The notes beneath the pieces are model-generated. The model had not been told where the DNA came from. It made no database searches and saw nothing but the letters and a program-made list of their open reading frames with translations. The position numbers and the translations under genes are program-made. Shown piece by piece: positions 1-8,557 of a stretch of DNA of 64,000 nt. Source of the stretch: an uncultured Opitutales bacterium (GTDB taxonomy: Bacteria > Verrucomicrobiota > Verrucomicrobiia > Opitutales > Intestinicryptomonadaceae); assembly GCA_900547395.1 (NCBI GenBank), contig URGP01000005.1, positions 1 to 64,000 on the forward strand, given 5' to 3'. Position 1 is the first letter of the stretch. Each line of letters starts with the position of its first letter.

Positions 1-2
1 AT

Positions 3-245
3 TCGCCTGTTTGCCCTGCGGACTGGCAACGCCGCTGGCGTAAAATCAGGGATAAATCGGGATTTAAGGGCTTGTGGGTTCAAGACGTTCTTCGGCATAC
101 CTACGCAAGCTACTTTACGAAAAGATACTCCGACCTCCCTCGCCTCCAACTCAATATGGGACACCGCGACCTCTCCCTCCTCCGCTCCCGATACGTCAAT
201 ATGCAAAACATCTCCAAAACCGACGCCAAAGAGTTCTTCGGCTAA
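3..245 (+). CDS. tyrosine recombinase (integrase), C-terminal part, cut by window edge
   Basis: This frame is open to the left edge, so only the last 80 residues are present. They hold the C-terminal catalytic signature of a tyrosine recombinase: DVLRHTYASY (the Arg of the HxxR box, with Asp at the usual His position), then NMGHRD (the GH box), then RYVNM, whose Tyr is the expected nucleophile. The spacing between the boxes is normal and the frame ends cleanly at TAA. Proteins of this style, with DVLRHT and GHRD boxes, are familiar from Verrucomicrobiota genomes. The gene faces the 3' end of ftsY across a short spacer with a terminator. It may mark the right end of an integrated element lying mostly left of this window. 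The N-terminal domains cannot be seen, so intactness is unknown. Confidence 0.82.
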   Translation, partial: SPVCPADWQRRWRKIRDKSGFKGLWVQDVLRHTYASYFTKRYSDLPRLQLNMGHRDLSLLRSRYVNMQNISKTDAKEFFG

Positions 246-283
246 GCGTAAGGAAGATAAGCTATCAAAATATTAAGGTTTAT

Positions 284-311
284 AAAAAAACTTCGGAAAG
301 GCTCCGAAGTT
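284..311 (-). terminator. rho-independent terminator of the ftsY operon
   Basis: An 8-bp perfect stem (289-296 with 304-311) and a 7-nt loop are followed on the minus strand by seven T residues (284-290). It begins 10 bp past the ftsY stop codon. It would also separate ftsY transcription from the convergent integrase gene. Confidence 0.85.
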
Positions 312-320
312 AAAAAAGTT

Positions 321-1241
321 TTAGTTTTCTTCAATGCCAAAGATTGAGTTGCAGTATGCCTTGACGTCGAATTTTTGCAGGTCTTCCGCCCTTTCGCCCA
401 AACCGACGTATAAAATGGGAAGTTTTAACTGTCTGTAAATTCCCGCGAGCGCGCCCCCCTTTGAGGTGCCGTCGAGTTTTGTTATTATCATTGCGCTTAA
501 TTTAAACGCCTTGTCGAAAGCCTTTGCCTGCTCTATGCTGTTTGAGCCGAGACTGCCGTCAACCACGATTATCGAATTTTGCGGGGCGGTCGGGTCGTTC
601 TTTTCCAAAACCCTGCGGATTTTTGAAAGTTCGTTCATCAAATTTTCTTTGTTGTGGAGCCTGCCCGCGGTATCCAAGATGAGAAAATCCGCCCCTCTTG
701 ATTTCGCCGCCTGAAAAGCGTCCCACGCGACCGCCGCGGAATCCGCGCCGTGGGAGCTTGCAACCAAATCGACATCAAGACGCTCAGCCCAAGTTTTTAT
801 CTGCTCGTTTGCCGCCGCCCTGAAAGTATCGCACGCGCCAAGCACAACGCTCTTTCCCGACTTTTTTATGAGGCTTGCGAGCTTTGCCGCGGTTGTGGTT
901 TTGCCCGAGCCGTTCACGCCGACAAGGCAAATTACTGTCGGCGCGTTTTGCGCTATTTTAAGCTCCCCTTCCGAACCCTCCAAAATTCTCGAAAGTACAT
1001 CGCTTCCGATTTGAGCCGCGTCCTTGCCGCGCAGTTCCTTTTCGCGCTTATAGGCGTTTCTGATAGCTTCTGTTATGTCGCTTGTCGTGTCCCAACCGAA
1101 GTCTGCGCCGTAGAGAGTTTCTTCGATAAAATCTATGTCGCTTTCGGAAATTTTCTTGGAAAATAAATCCAAAATTCCGCCGAGCGCGCCCTGCGCGGTT
1201 TTTTTAAGCCCGTCTTTGAACTTTTTGAAAATCGAAAACAT
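321..1241 (-). CDS. ftsY: signal recognition particle receptor FtsY
   Basis: FtsY is the membrane-associated SRP receptor GTPase that docks Ffh-ribosome complexes at the translocon. The 306-residue protein has the NG-domain motifs in order: P-loop GVNGSGKTT (108-116), DTFRAAA (138-144), DTAGRL (190-195) and TKLDGTSKGG (254-263). The N-terminal helical part is short, with only a small amphipathic stretch and no long acidic A domain, as in many non-proteobacterial FtsY. DGSLGSN replaces the usual DAxxGQN, which is a mild variation. It is the last gene of a minus-strand run ribB-ribH-nusB-ftsY and starts 6 bp after the nusB stop, so co-transcription is likely. Confidence 0.96.
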   Translation of the reverse strand: MFSIFKKFKDGLKKTAQGALGGILDLFSKKISESDIDFIEETLYGADFGWDTTSDITEAIRNAYKREKELRGKDAAQIGSDVLSRILEGSEGELKIAQNAPTVICLVGVNGSGKTTTAAKLASLIKKSGKSVVLGACDTFRAAANEQIKTWAERLDVDLVASSHGADSAAVAWDAFQAAKSRGADFLILDTAGRLHNKENLMNELSKIRRVLEKNDPTAPQNSIIVVDGSLGSNSIEQAKAFDKAFKLSAMIITKLDGTSKGGALAGIYRQLKLPILYVGLGERAEDLQKFDVKAYCNSIFGIEEN

Positions 1242-1247
1242 CGCGCG

Positions 1248-1721
1248 CTATTTCACAAATTTTATAGTCGCGTCCTTCAAGCACGCATGAGCCTTGATTT
1301 TGTCCAAAACACCGTTTACAAAACGCTTGGAATCTGCGTTTGAGAACATTTTTGAAAGGTCAATCGCCTCGTTTATCGACACTGCCGACGGAATGTCGGG
1401 TCTGAACATAAGCTCGAACGCCGCAACGCGCATAATTGCCAAATCGACCTTGCAAATTCTTTCAATCGACCAGTTTTCGGCGGCGTTTCCGATTTCTTTG
1501 TCGATGTTTTTCAAATGGGCGAAAACTCCTGCGATAAGCTCTTCGGAAAACGCATAGAAACTTCTATCGCGTTTTTTTTCGGCAAAGAAAGCCGACAAAT
1601 ATTCGGGAGTGTGCGGCTCTTTTGAGATGTCGCACATATAAATATACTGCACTGCCGCCGCACGATTTTCGCGGCGCGCGCTCATTTTAAGTTCCTCGAT
1701 ATCCAAGAATTCTTCCTGCAT
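1248..1721 (-). CDS. nusB: transcription antitermination factor NusB
   Basis: NusB binds boxA RNA with S10 and helps assemble rRNA antitermination complexes. The all-helical fold is recognisable from the N-terminal RRENRAAAVQYIYM helix and the C-terminal signature around INEAIDLSKMFS and FVNGVLDKI. Two starts are possible. The ATG at 1721 follows a GAGG motif at good spacing and lies 3 bp after the ribH stop. The ATG at 1685 has an excellent GAGGAA Shine-Dalgarno 6 nt away and matches the usual family N-terminus better (MSARRENRAA). The longer form is listed, but the 145-residue form is equally plausible. Pairing with ribH and ribB is a common bacterial gene order. Confidence 0.95.
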   Translation of the reverse strand: MQEEFLDIEELKMSARRENRAAAVQYIYMCDISKEPHTPEYLSAFFAEKKRDRSFYAFSEELIAGVFAHLKNIDKEIGNAAENWSIERICKVDLAIMRVAAFELMFRPDIPSAVSINEAIDLSKMFSNADSKRFVNGVLDKIKAHACLKDATIKFVK

Positions 1722-1724
1722 AAA

Positions 1725-2213
1725 TCAATCCTCGTCGTATTCAGCCAAAAAAGAATCGGTAAGCCATGCCATTTCAAGCGCGACTTCCGCAAACTCAACT
1801 CCCCTTTTTATAGAACCTATCGTGCGGTCTTCCGCCTGCTTTTGGGTTTCGGCAACCACAATTCCGTTCACAATCGGAACTTGGGAGGAAAGCGACACAC
1901 TTTGCAACGCAACCGCCGTTGAATTGCCGATTATCATGTGGTGCGGAGTTTCGCCCGCAATGACGACCCCCAGCGCGATAACCGCGTCAAAATCCCCGCT
2001 TGACGCCATCAAATTCGCCATGTGCGGAAGCTCGCCAGACCCTGGGACGCGCACAACTTTTATGTTCTCCGCAGAGACGCCCGCGCAAAAAATCGTCGCC
2101 AATACATCGTCCAAAAGGGCATTCACAAGCTCTTCGTTAAAACGCGCGGCGACTATGCCGAAGCGGTATCCGCTCGCGTCGAATTTCGGCTTTGATCCTC
2201 TGTCTAAACTCAT
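1725..2213 (-). CDS. ribH: 6,7-dimethyl-8-ribityllumazine synthase
   Basis: RibH condenses 3,4-dihydroxy-2-butanone 4-phosphate with 5-amino-6-ribitylamino-uracil, the penultimate step of riboflavin synthesis. The 162-residue protein shows the family landmarks: FGIVAARFNEEL near the N-terminus, VRVPGSGELP, the ALGVVIAGETPHHMII substrate loop, and PIVNGIVVAET. Length is typical of the icosahedral or pentameric enzyme. Its ATG overlaps the ribB stop codon (ATGA), which points to translational coupling with the enzyme that supplies its substrate. Confidence 0.96.
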   Translation of the reverse strand: MSLDRGSKPKFDASGYRFGIVAARFNEELVNALLDDVLATIFCAGVSAENIKVVRVPGSGELPHMANLMASSGDFDAVIALGVVIAGETPHHMIIGNSTAVALQSVSLSSQVPIVNGIVVAETQKQAEDRTIGSIKRGVEFAEVALEMAWLTDSFLAEYDED

Positions 2214-3286
2214 ATTTTAATTTCTCCCGTAATTTCAAGCCCGTATCCGTCGGGCAGTTTGTGCAAGCCCAAATGGGTGGTGAGCAGCCTCATCTTTGAA
2301 ACGCCAAGCTCGCGCAAGATTTGCGAACCCACGCCGTAGTCGCGGACAGTAGGCTTTATCGGCTCACCAGAATAGGCGTCTATTCCGCCGTCTGCAAGGC
2401 TTACATATACAAGCGCGCCGACGCCCTCTTTTTCAATCAGCCTCATCGCGCCTTCAAAAGATCCCGAACCCGAACTAAAAGAAGTGTCGGCAAAAATGTC
2501 GCACAAAATATTTTCTGAATGAACCCTCACAAGGGGTGATTGCGCTTTCGACAAATCTCCCTTTACAAGCGCGTAATGGATGCGCTTTGTATCCTTGGAT
2601 TTCAAGCCCACAAAATTAAATTCGCCGAAGCGGGTTTTTATTTTGCGCTCGAAAGTGCGCTCCATTAAATGCTCGTGGCGCAGGCGGTATTCTATTAAAT
2701 CCGCAACGCTCATAAGCTTCATGCCGTGCTTTTTCTTAAATTCGATTAAGTCCGGAAGGCGCGCCATGGTGCCGTCGTCGTTCATAATCTCGCAAATGGC
2801 GCAACAAGGCTTCAAACCCGCAAGGCGCGCCAAGTCCACGCTCGCTTCCGTATGCCCCCCGCGCTCGAGAACGCCGCCCGCCCTCGCCCTCAAAGGCTGA
2901 ATATGCCCGGGGCTTACAAAGGCTTCGCTTCCCACGCTGAAATCTGCCATTAAATTCAACGCTCTCGCCCTGTCCGCCGCGCTTATGCCTGTCGTGACGC
3001 CGCTTGCGGCGTCCAAAGTGACGGTATATGCCGTACCTTTCGGGTCGCGGTTTACCTTTACCATGTCTTCTATGCCTATTTGGTTCAAGCGTTCCGATGT
3101 CGTCGGGGCGCACAATAACCCGCGGGCATAGCGCAACATGCAGTTTACCGTTTCGGGAGTGGCAAGCTCTGCCGAAAGAATCATGTCGCCTTCGTTTTCG
3201 CGGTTTTCGTCGTCAACGATTATCACGATTTTACCTTGCGCAAAATCTTTTATGCAATCTTCAACGCTGTCCATTTGGCTTTTCAT
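2210..3286 (-). CDS. ribB: 3,4-dihydroxy-2-butanone-4-phosphate synthase with degenerate GTP cyclohydrolase II domain
   Basis: Residues 1-205 are a complete DHBP synthase, which makes the four-carbon unit of riboflavin from ribulose 5-phosphate: acidic loop DDENRENEGD (25-34), SPGHIQPLRARAGGV, and RGGHTEASVDLARLAG. Residues 210-356 align with GTP cyclohydrolase II (RVHSE at 254-258), but the zinc-binding cysteine pattern expected just after it (C-x10-C-x-C) is absent: Asn259 stands at the first position and a Ser/Gly-rich stretch replaces the CDCG region. The second half is therefore probably not a GTP cyclohydrolase; such RibBX-type hybrids are known. A separate ribA must lie outside the window if the cell makes riboflavin. 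The gene heads the ribB-ribH-nusB-ftsY run. Confidence 0.93.
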   Translation of the reverse strand: MKSQMDSVEDCIKDFAQGKIVIIVDDENRENEGDMILSAELATPETVNCMLRYARGLLCAPTTSERLNQIGIEDMVKVNRDPKGTAYTVTLDAASGVTTGISAADRARALNLMADFSVGSEAFVSPGHIQPLRARAGGVLERGGHTEASVDLARLAGLKPCCAICEIMNDDGTMARLPDLIEFKKKHGMKLMSVADLIEYRLRHEHLMERTFERKIKTRFGEFNFVGLKSKDTKRIHYALVKGDLSKAQSPLVRVHSENILCDIFADTSFSSGSGSFEGAMRLIEKEGVGALVYVSLADGGIDAYSGEPIKPTVRDYGVGSQILRELGVSKMRLLTTHLGLHKLPDGYGLEITGEIKI

Positions 3287-3304
3287 AACAAATAAAAGAA
3301 CGTA

Positions 3305-4033
3305 TTATTGCGGATTGGACTTCAATTTATCAATATCTTTTTGCTGAAGTTTTTTGTACGAACCCTCGGAAATGCGGCGAAGTTCGTACTTGCCTATTTG
3401 AAAGCGCACAAGCTCTTTCACAAAGTATCCGACAGCCTCGAACATTCTGCGTATTTCGCGCTTCCTGCCCTGGTTCAGCCATACTTCAAGCCTTCTTGAA
3501 TACAGAGGAGCGTCCTTGTTTGCAAGGGTTGAGATGCGCAATGCCCTAAGCTTTTCTCCGTCGTGCATTACGCCGTCCAAAAGCACGGGAATAAGCGTCT
3601 TGTCAAAATCGCGGTTCAGCAAAATACGGTAGCGTTTCACTACGCCGTTTGACGGATGGGTGATGAAATTCGCAAGCTCTCCGTCATTTGTCAAAATCAA
3701 AAGCCCCTGCGAATTTTTGTCGAGTCTGCCTACGCAAAAAAGCTTCATTTCAGAATATGGCTCGCGCAAAAGCTCAAAAACAGTCTTTCCGTCAAACCGG
3801 TCTTCGTTGGTGCAAAGATAGCCGACGGGCTTGTTCATCGCAAGAACGACTTTTTCTTCGACGATGCCCTTTACCGCCTTGCCGTCAACCACCACCCTGT
3901 CTTTTTCGGGGTTTACGTCCGCGCCGATTTCGGCGGGCGCGCCGTTTAAGCTAACGCGTCCTTCCAAAATCCGCTTTTCAGCTTCGCGCCGCGAACAAAC
4001 TCCGCATTGCGACAAATATTTTTGAATTCTCAT
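3305..4033 (-). CDS. RsuA/RluB-family pseudouridine synthase
   Basis: The enzyme isomerises a specific uridine in ribosomal RNA to pseudouridine. The N-terminal S4 RNA-binding domain starts at MRIQKYLSQCGVCSRREAEK, and the catalytic domain carries GRLDKNSQGLLILTNDG with the catalytic Asp at 105. KREIRRMFEAVG near the C-terminus is typical of the RsuA/RluB/RluE/RluF group. The open frame continues 60 codons upstream into xylB, but the S4 domain begins at the ATG at 4033, 22 bp after the xylB stop, so that start is used (242 residues). Length and S4 domain favour RluB or RsuA, but the target base cannot be decided from sequence alone. Confidence 0.9.
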   Translation of the reverse strand: MRIQKYLSQCGVCSRREAEKRILEGRVSLNGAPAEIGADVNPEKDRVVVDGKAVKGIVEEKVVLAMNKPVGYLCTNEDRFDGKTVFELLREPYSEMKLFCVGRLDKNSQGLLILTNDGELANFITHPSNGVVKRYRILLNRDFDKTLIPVLLDGVMHDGEKLRALRISTLANKDAPLYSRRLEVWLNQGRKREIRRMFEAVGYFVKELVRFQIGKYELRRISEGSYKKLQQKDIDKLKSNPQ

Positions 4034-4055
4034 ACAAAGAGGTTTTTCCGAAAAA

Positions 4056-5633
4056 CTACGCCCTTTTGTATTCGGCTTCGATAAACTTTGCAAATTTGCC
4101 GATTTTTTCGGCATAAACTGCGACATTTTCAGCAATCGGCTCAACCGTTTTCGATGCGTCGGACTTGCAGAACTTTTCCGCCAAGTCGCTCCAAGAAAAT
4201 CCGCCGCTTGCATTTGCCGCGCGCAACGCCGCGCCCAATGCAGCGGAATTGCCGACTTTCATGCGCTCGATTGTGGCATTAAACACGTCTGCGGCAACCC
4301 TCGCCATTCCGTCGCTTTTGCTCGCACCACCCGTAAGGCGTATGCGGGAGGGCTTTGAGCTCATCCAGTCGGAGCGCAGTTTCATATTCATGAACTGCCC
4401 TTCAACCAGCGCGCGAACCGCCGAAGCCTTGTCTTTCAAGCTTTCAAAATCCGCAGTCCCCTTCAAACGCGGAGAATCGGAATTTACGCGCGGGGCGATT
4501 TCATCGCCATAGAAGGGAATAAACATATTTTCGCCGCAGCCGACTTTTGTGCTTTCAAATGAAGTCTTGTCAAAGAAAGTCCAGTCAACGCCCAAATCCG
4601 CCTTCAAATGCTCGCGGGCAAGGGATCCGTTTCTAAAACAAATAAGGCTCATAAATCCGCCTGCGGGATTGCCGAAGACGTGCCCGCACATGTCGGGGTC
4701 GGTCGCCAAGTCTTTCATGGAAGCAAAGAAAGTGTCGCTCGTGCCGAGGCTTATTGCGGCAGTTGCGTCGGCCATTGCGCCGACTCCGACGAGGCTTGAC
4801 GGATTGTCGCCCGTAAACAAAACTATGTCTGCCTCTGCGTTAAACCCGTATTTTTCGACAAAGTATTTTGAAATTTTGCCGCCGATGTTTGCGCTCGCCT
4901 TTACTTCGGGCAACTTTTCCGCGAGATTGTCCGCCAAGAAAGAGACGATTTTGCCGTCCCACTTCAAAGTGGATAGATTTAACATATTCATGCCCGCGCC
5001 GTCGCCGAAATCGATGGCGCAGTCCCTGCCCGCCAAAACGGAGCATAAATAGGAGCTTACCAAATGTATGCGGGCTGTGTCGGCGTAATTTTCAGGCTCC
5101 TGCTTTGCGAATTTGCGGATTTGAGAGCCGGTGAAACGCTCGATTGCTCCGCTTCCGGTTATGCGCGAAAGCTCCGCGTTGCCACCGAGAGCTTCCGCCA
5201 TCTCCCTGCATTCAAGAGTTGTGGAAGTGTCCATCCAAATGGGGGAAGTCGCCCTACTTAAAGAGGGTTTCAACTGCTCCGCCAGTGTTTTGGAAGAATC
5301 CAAATTTTCAACGGCTTTAAAGAAAGAGGAGTTCAAATACACGCTGCCGTGCTGCTGCCCCGAACCCGAAACCGCCGCAACCGACGCAAAGTCAAAGCCG
5401 TCGGCTTTCATCCTTTCAAACAGCATGTCCAAAGAGTCAAGCCACATCATGGGGTCCGCATGGACAACGGAAGGATCTTCGTTTTTCAAATATCCTGACG
5501 GGGAATTGTACCAAGGCAAATCCGCGCCGAAATTCACGTTTTTGGAATAAACCACTTCGCCGCTAACTGCATCAACCGCAAGAGCCGACATCGACTGAGT
5601 GCTTGCGTCCAAACCCAAATATATTTTAGCCAT
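4056..5633 (-). CDS. xylB: xylulokinase-like FGGY-family carbohydrate kinase
   Basis: FGGY kinases phosphorylate sugars in the cytoplasm; xylulokinase feeds xylulose 5-phosphate into the pentose phosphate pathway. The 525-residue protein begins with the ATPase-fold phosphate loop LGLDASTQSMSA. It has SGSGQQHGSVY, typical of xylulokinases, and the second-domain elements FTGDNPSSLVGVGA, ISLGTSDTFFA and LTGGASKSDGM. A good Shine-Dalgarno (CAGGAG) precedes the ATG. No xylose isomerase or sugar transporter is adjacent. The next gene on this strand, a pseudouridine synthase, follows after 22 bp. Substrate assignment rests on overall similarity; a related ketopentose is possible. Confidence 0.87.
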   Translation of the reverse strand: MAKIYLGLDASTQSMSALAVDAVSGEVVYSKNVNFGADLPWYNSPSGYLKNEDPSVVHADPMMWLDSLDMLFERMKADGFDFASVAAVSGSGQQHGSVYLNSSFFKAVENLDSSKTLAEQLKPSLSRATSPIWMDTSTTLECREMAEALGGNAELSRITGSGAIERFTGSQIRKFAKQEPENYADTARIHLVSSYLCSVLAGRDCAIDFGDGAGMNMLNLSTLKWDGKIVSFLADNLAEKLPEVKASANIGGKISKYFVEKYGFNAEADIVLFTGDNPSSLVGVGAMADATAAISLGTSDTFFASMKDLATDPDMCGHVFGNPAGGFMSLICFRNGSLAREHLKADLGVDWTFFDKTSFESTKVGCGENMFIPFYGDEIAPRVNSDSPRLKGTADFESLKDKASAVRALVEGQFMNMKLRSDWMSSKPSRIRLTGGASKSDGMARVAADVFNATIERMKVGNSAALGAALRAANASGGFSWSDLAEKFCKSDASKTVEPIAENVAVYAEKIGKFAKFIEAEYKRA

Positions 5634-5694
5634 AAAAAGAACTCCTGTTTGTTTATTAAAAAAAAATTATGCTTAAAGTATTGCACAAAACAGG

Positions 5695-6984
5695 CTATTT
5701 GTACAACCAAAATTTAGAGCTTTTTTCCTGAAATTTTTTTGCGTCCGCCGCCCACTTTTCAACAAATCTGCCGACATTCGCCCTCGCGCCTTTTGTGTAA
5801 ATTTCATTCCACCACTCTTTTGAGCCGACATGCTTGTTGTACAATAACTGCGCGCTGTTCTTTGCGGAATAAAAAGGATTGCCGCGCGAAAGCTCGCAGG
5901 CAAGCTTCATCATGTAAAAGCTAAGCTCCGTCGGGCGAAGGGAATTAAAATCGGCAATAAGCACATAAACACCCTCTTGACCCAAATTGTTTTTAACCAC
6001 TTTAAAATCCAATCCGCGAATGCCGTACGCTTTAAGCCTCGAACAAACTTCGCGCGCGCTCTTTCCCTTGAAAGTCAAAAATCTGAACGGATAATTTGAG
6101 CCGTAGCCGTGCCTGAACTCGCCAAGCTGTGCGCCAAGCCCCGTAATGGAATAGCCGAACGCCGCGGCGGAAGTCGGGATTGCGGGGCTTGTCGGAACCC
6201 ACCTAAGACCCGTGTCAGCCCAAAGCATGCTTCTTCTCCAGCCCGACATTTTTATAATCCGCAAATTGCCGCGCTTGCGTATTTTTTCAGATACGCCAAG
6301 CCAGCCCTGCGTCCCCTTTGCCATCGACGCGATTTCCCCCATCGTAAGCCCGTGAACATAAGGCGCGGGAAACATGCCGACATAGCTTTTAAATTCCATG
6401 TCGAGCATAGGGCCGTCAACTTTCAAGCCACCAAGAGGGTTTGGTCTGTCCAAAACAATCACTTCTTTGCCCGCCTCGAAGCAAGCCTCCATTGCAAGAA
6501 GCATACAGCTTGCATAAGTGTAAGAACGCGCGCCGACATCCTGCAAGTCTATGACAAGCGCGTCGATTTTGCTTAACATCTGAGCAGTTGGCTTGCGGTA
6601 TTTTCCGTATAACGAATATACGGGCAACCCCGTGCGGGCGTCGATTTTGTCAAGCACGGGAACCTCCGCCTTTTCGTTGCCGTATATCCCGTGTTCGGGT
6701 CCGAAAAGCGCGACCAAATTCACGCCGCGCGCCCGCCTTAAAACGTCAACGGTTGAAATCCCCATCGAATTTACCCCTGCGGGATTGGTCAAAAGCCCTA
6801 TTCTTTTGCCGAACAGCGGCTCAAAGCCGAGGCGTTCCAAAACGTCAATGCCAAGCAAAACCTTTGGGCGGGTTTCATATTTTTGAGAAGAGTAAGAACT
6901 CCCCCTGTCCGCAGCAAAAACGCAAACGGCGCACAATGCAACCGCCATGCAAAAAAACAAAAAATTGCGCAAAAAACGTACCAT
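5695..6984 (-). CDS. namZ: secreted DUF1343 protein, NamZ-like exo-beta-N-acetylmuramidase
   Basis: The DUF1343/NamZ family cleaves N-acetylmuramic acid from the non-reducing end of peptidoglycan fragments and serves wall recycling. Diagnostic stretches include [46 protein letters not shown] and [11 protein letters not shown]. The ATG at 6984 gives 429 residues with a clear signal peptide (positive start, hydrophobic [18 protein letters not shown] site near residue 25), so the protein is exported. A TTG six codons upstream is a weaker start. The downstream 60 bp before xylB are AT-rich. The DUF2062 gene upstream ends 33 bp from this start, so the two may be co-transcribed. Confidence 0.88.
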   Translation of the reverse strand: MVRFLRNFLFFCMAVALCAVCVFAADRGSSYSSQKYETRPKVLLGIDVLERLGFEPLFGKRIGLLTNPAGVNSMGISTVDVLRRARGVNLVALFGPEHGIYGNEKAEVPVLDKIDARTGLPVYSLYGKYRKPTAQMLSKIDALVIDLQDVGARSYTYASCMLLAMEACFEAGKEVIVLDRPNPLGGLKVDGPMLDMEFKSYVGMFPAPYVHGLTMGEIASMAKGTQGWLGVSEKIRKRGNLRIIKMSGWRRSMLWADTGLRWVPTSPAIPTSAAAFGYSITGLGAQLGEFRHGYGSNYPFRFLTFKGKSAREVCSRLKAYGIRGLDFKVVKNNLGQEGVYVLIADFNSLRPTELSFYMMKLACELSRGNPFYSAKNSAQLLYNKHVGSKEWWNEIYTKGARANVGRFVEKWAADAKKFQEKSSKFWLYK

Positions 6985-7017
6985 TAAAAAAATTCCAAAC
7001 AAAAGTGATAAAACCGC

Positions 7018-7620
7018 CTATTTTTTTACAGAATTTGCGGGCGGCTTGGCAAGCAAAAGATAAATCCATGTATTTATTGACGCGCAAAGCAAGGCTATTA
7101 TGAAACCTCCTCCCAAAGTCGCGGCAAGTACGTGAATGACGACCTCCGCGTTCGCAAGCCTGTCCAAAACCTCGTAAAACCCCTGTTCCGACAATATTTT
7201 CCCGAAGTCCTCTTTAAGCTCCGATATGCCAAGCGTCCGCAAAATAAAATCCCCGAGAGAATACTGCCCGTACAAGATAAACGGAATTGTTATCGGGTTG
7301 GTAACCCACTGCAAAGCCATCGCGATAATGCAGTTCGCCCTCGCCGGAATGCTTATTAAGAAAGCGACCAGCATTTGCATGGAATAAATGGGTATAAGCG
7401 CGACAATCCACCCTACCCAAATGCCCGCAAGAACATTCCTTCTGCGAAACTCCCAAAGATAAGTCCGCTTTCGCGCGGTTTCGGCAAAGTACTTCAAAAT
7501 CGGATAGCGGTGCATGTTTGACTTGCGCGGCATGGGGCGCAAAATTTTCTTCAAAAAGCGCATTCTTTCGCGCCTTTTTATTGTATCGCTATCTAAATTG
7601 CTGTCGAAATCTTGGGACAT
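7018..7620 (-). CDS. DUF2062 family membrane protein
   Basis: This 200-residue protein matches the DUF2062 pattern: a basic cytoplasmic N-terminus, then RRNVLAGIWVGWIVALIPIY, an AMALQWVTNPITIPFILYG segment with the conserved NP, and a final hydrophobic helix. Three to four membrane segments are visible, at about 65-90, 95-120 and 165-190. The function of the family is unknown; members often lie near glycosyltransferase or envelope genes. The ATG at 7620 is preferred to the TTG two codons upstream. It lies just upstream of the namZ-like gene, suggesting an envelope role, which is inference only. Confidence 0.8.
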   Translation of the reverse strand: MSQDFDSNLDSDTIKRRERMRFLKKILRPMPRKSNMHRYPILKYFAETARKRTYLWEFRRRNVLAGIWVGWIVALIPIYSMQMLVAFLISIPARANCIIAMALQWVTNPITIPFILYGQYSLGDFILRTLGISELKEDFGKILSEQGFYEVLDRLANAEVVIHVLAATLGGGFIIALLCASINTWIYLLLAKPPANSVKK

Positions 7621-7790
7621 TTTCAAAACATACGTTTAATACGGCTATATGCGGAAAAAATAAACAGTTTGTTCCGTCCCAAGGCAAGATATTTATGTTT
7701 TTTAGGAACAAAATGAAAAAAACGCTTTCTAATATATCATAAAGAAAAATATTTCATACCTGTAATAAAAAAACAAACCAACGCAAAAAC

Positions 7791-8519
7791 ATGAAAACAA
7801 AAAAACAGCCAAACGCCCCTTTAAACAATTTGCAAAGAAAACTTGTCGCGGAACATTACCCTCTCGTTGACAAAGCCCTTAATTCAATCCGCACCCGCCT
7901 GCCAAACCACGCCGACATCGACGAATTGCACTCCGCGGGAGTGAGCGGGCTTGTGGACGCGGCAACAAAGCTTAATCCGCAAAAGAGCAAAAGCTTCGGG
8001 GCGTACGCTTCGATGAGAATAAGGGGCGCAATTATGGACGAACTTCGCAAGCTCGACTACATGCCGCGCTCTGCAAGGCAGGACGCAAAGAGAATAAGCC
8101 ACGCCCGCGAAAACTTGGAAGACAAGCTCGGCAGAAACGCAACCGACGACGAGCTGAGAAATGCGATGGGGCTTTCGCGCAAGCAGTACACGAAAGTAAT
8201 GCGCCGCACGCAAAACATCTCTTTCATATCACTTAACGACGACTCTACAAAAGACGGCGAAGCGCGCGATTTAAGCGACGTAATCCCCGACGAAAACGCG
8301 CTTACCGCCATTCAAAAAATCGAAAAGCAGGAGCTTTCGATAATGCTGAAACAAAGGCTCTTAAACCTTCCCGAAAAACAGCGCAAGATAATCGAAAGCT
8401 ATTATTTCAAGGAAAAGAAGCTTGCCGACATCGCCGAAGAGTTTGACGTAAGCGAGGCGCGGATTTGCCAAATACACGCGCAGGCGTTAAAAACCCTGCG
8501 GTCAAAATTCAAGAATTAA
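7791..8519 (+). CDS. FliA/WhiG-family alternative RNA polymerase sigma factor
   Basis: The 242-residue protein has sigma-70 regions 2, 3 and 4. Region 2 runs from PLVDKALNSIRTRLP through IDELHSAGVSGLVDA to FGAYASMRIRGAIMDELRK. Region 3 is NATDDELRNAMGLSRKQY, and region 4 ends in the helix-turn-helix LADIAEEFDVSEARICQIHA. The RGAIMDELRKLDYMPRSAR segment is characteristic of the FliA/WhiG (sigma-28) class, which directs flagellar or developmental genes. No flagellar, chemotaxis or FlgM-like gene is near, so its regulon is unknown. It is transcribed alone, divergently from the DUF2062 gene across 170 bp in which no clear promoter was recognised. Confidence 0.9.
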   Translation: MKTKKQPNAPLNNLQRKLVAEHYPLVDKALNSIRTRLPNHADIDELHSAGVSGLVDAATKLNPQKSKSFGAYASMRIRGAIMDELRKLDYMPRSARQDAKRISHARENLEDKLGRNATDDELRNAMGLSRKQYTKVMRRTQNISFISLNDDSTKDGEARDLSDVIPDENALTAIQKIEKQELSIMLKQRLLNLPEKQRKIIESYYFKEKKLADIAEEFDVSEARICQIHAQALKTLRSKFKN

Positions 8520-8524
8520 AAAAA

Positions 8525-8544
8525 GGGGGCGGATATCCGCCCCC
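8525..8544. terminator. bidirectional terminator between the sigma factor gene and the feo operon
   Basis: A perfect 8-bp GC-only stem (8525-8532 with 8537-8544) closes a 4-nt ATAT loop. On the minus strand it runs into TTTTTT, a strong terminator for the feo transcript; on the plus strand the following sequence is pyrimidine-rich but less T-dense. Both convergent genes end next to it. Confidence 0.85.
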
Positions 8545-8557
8545 TCTCTATTTCTGT

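Noticed and set aside
74..313. 79-codon plus-strand frame at the left edge
   Set aside because: It overlaps the integrase frame (3-245), is Pro/Arg-rich like an off-frame product, and runs through the ftsY terminator.
3305..4213. Longer 302-codon form of the pseudouridine synthase
   Set aside because: The first 60 residues overlap xylB and have no homology; the S4 domain starts at the ATG at 4033.
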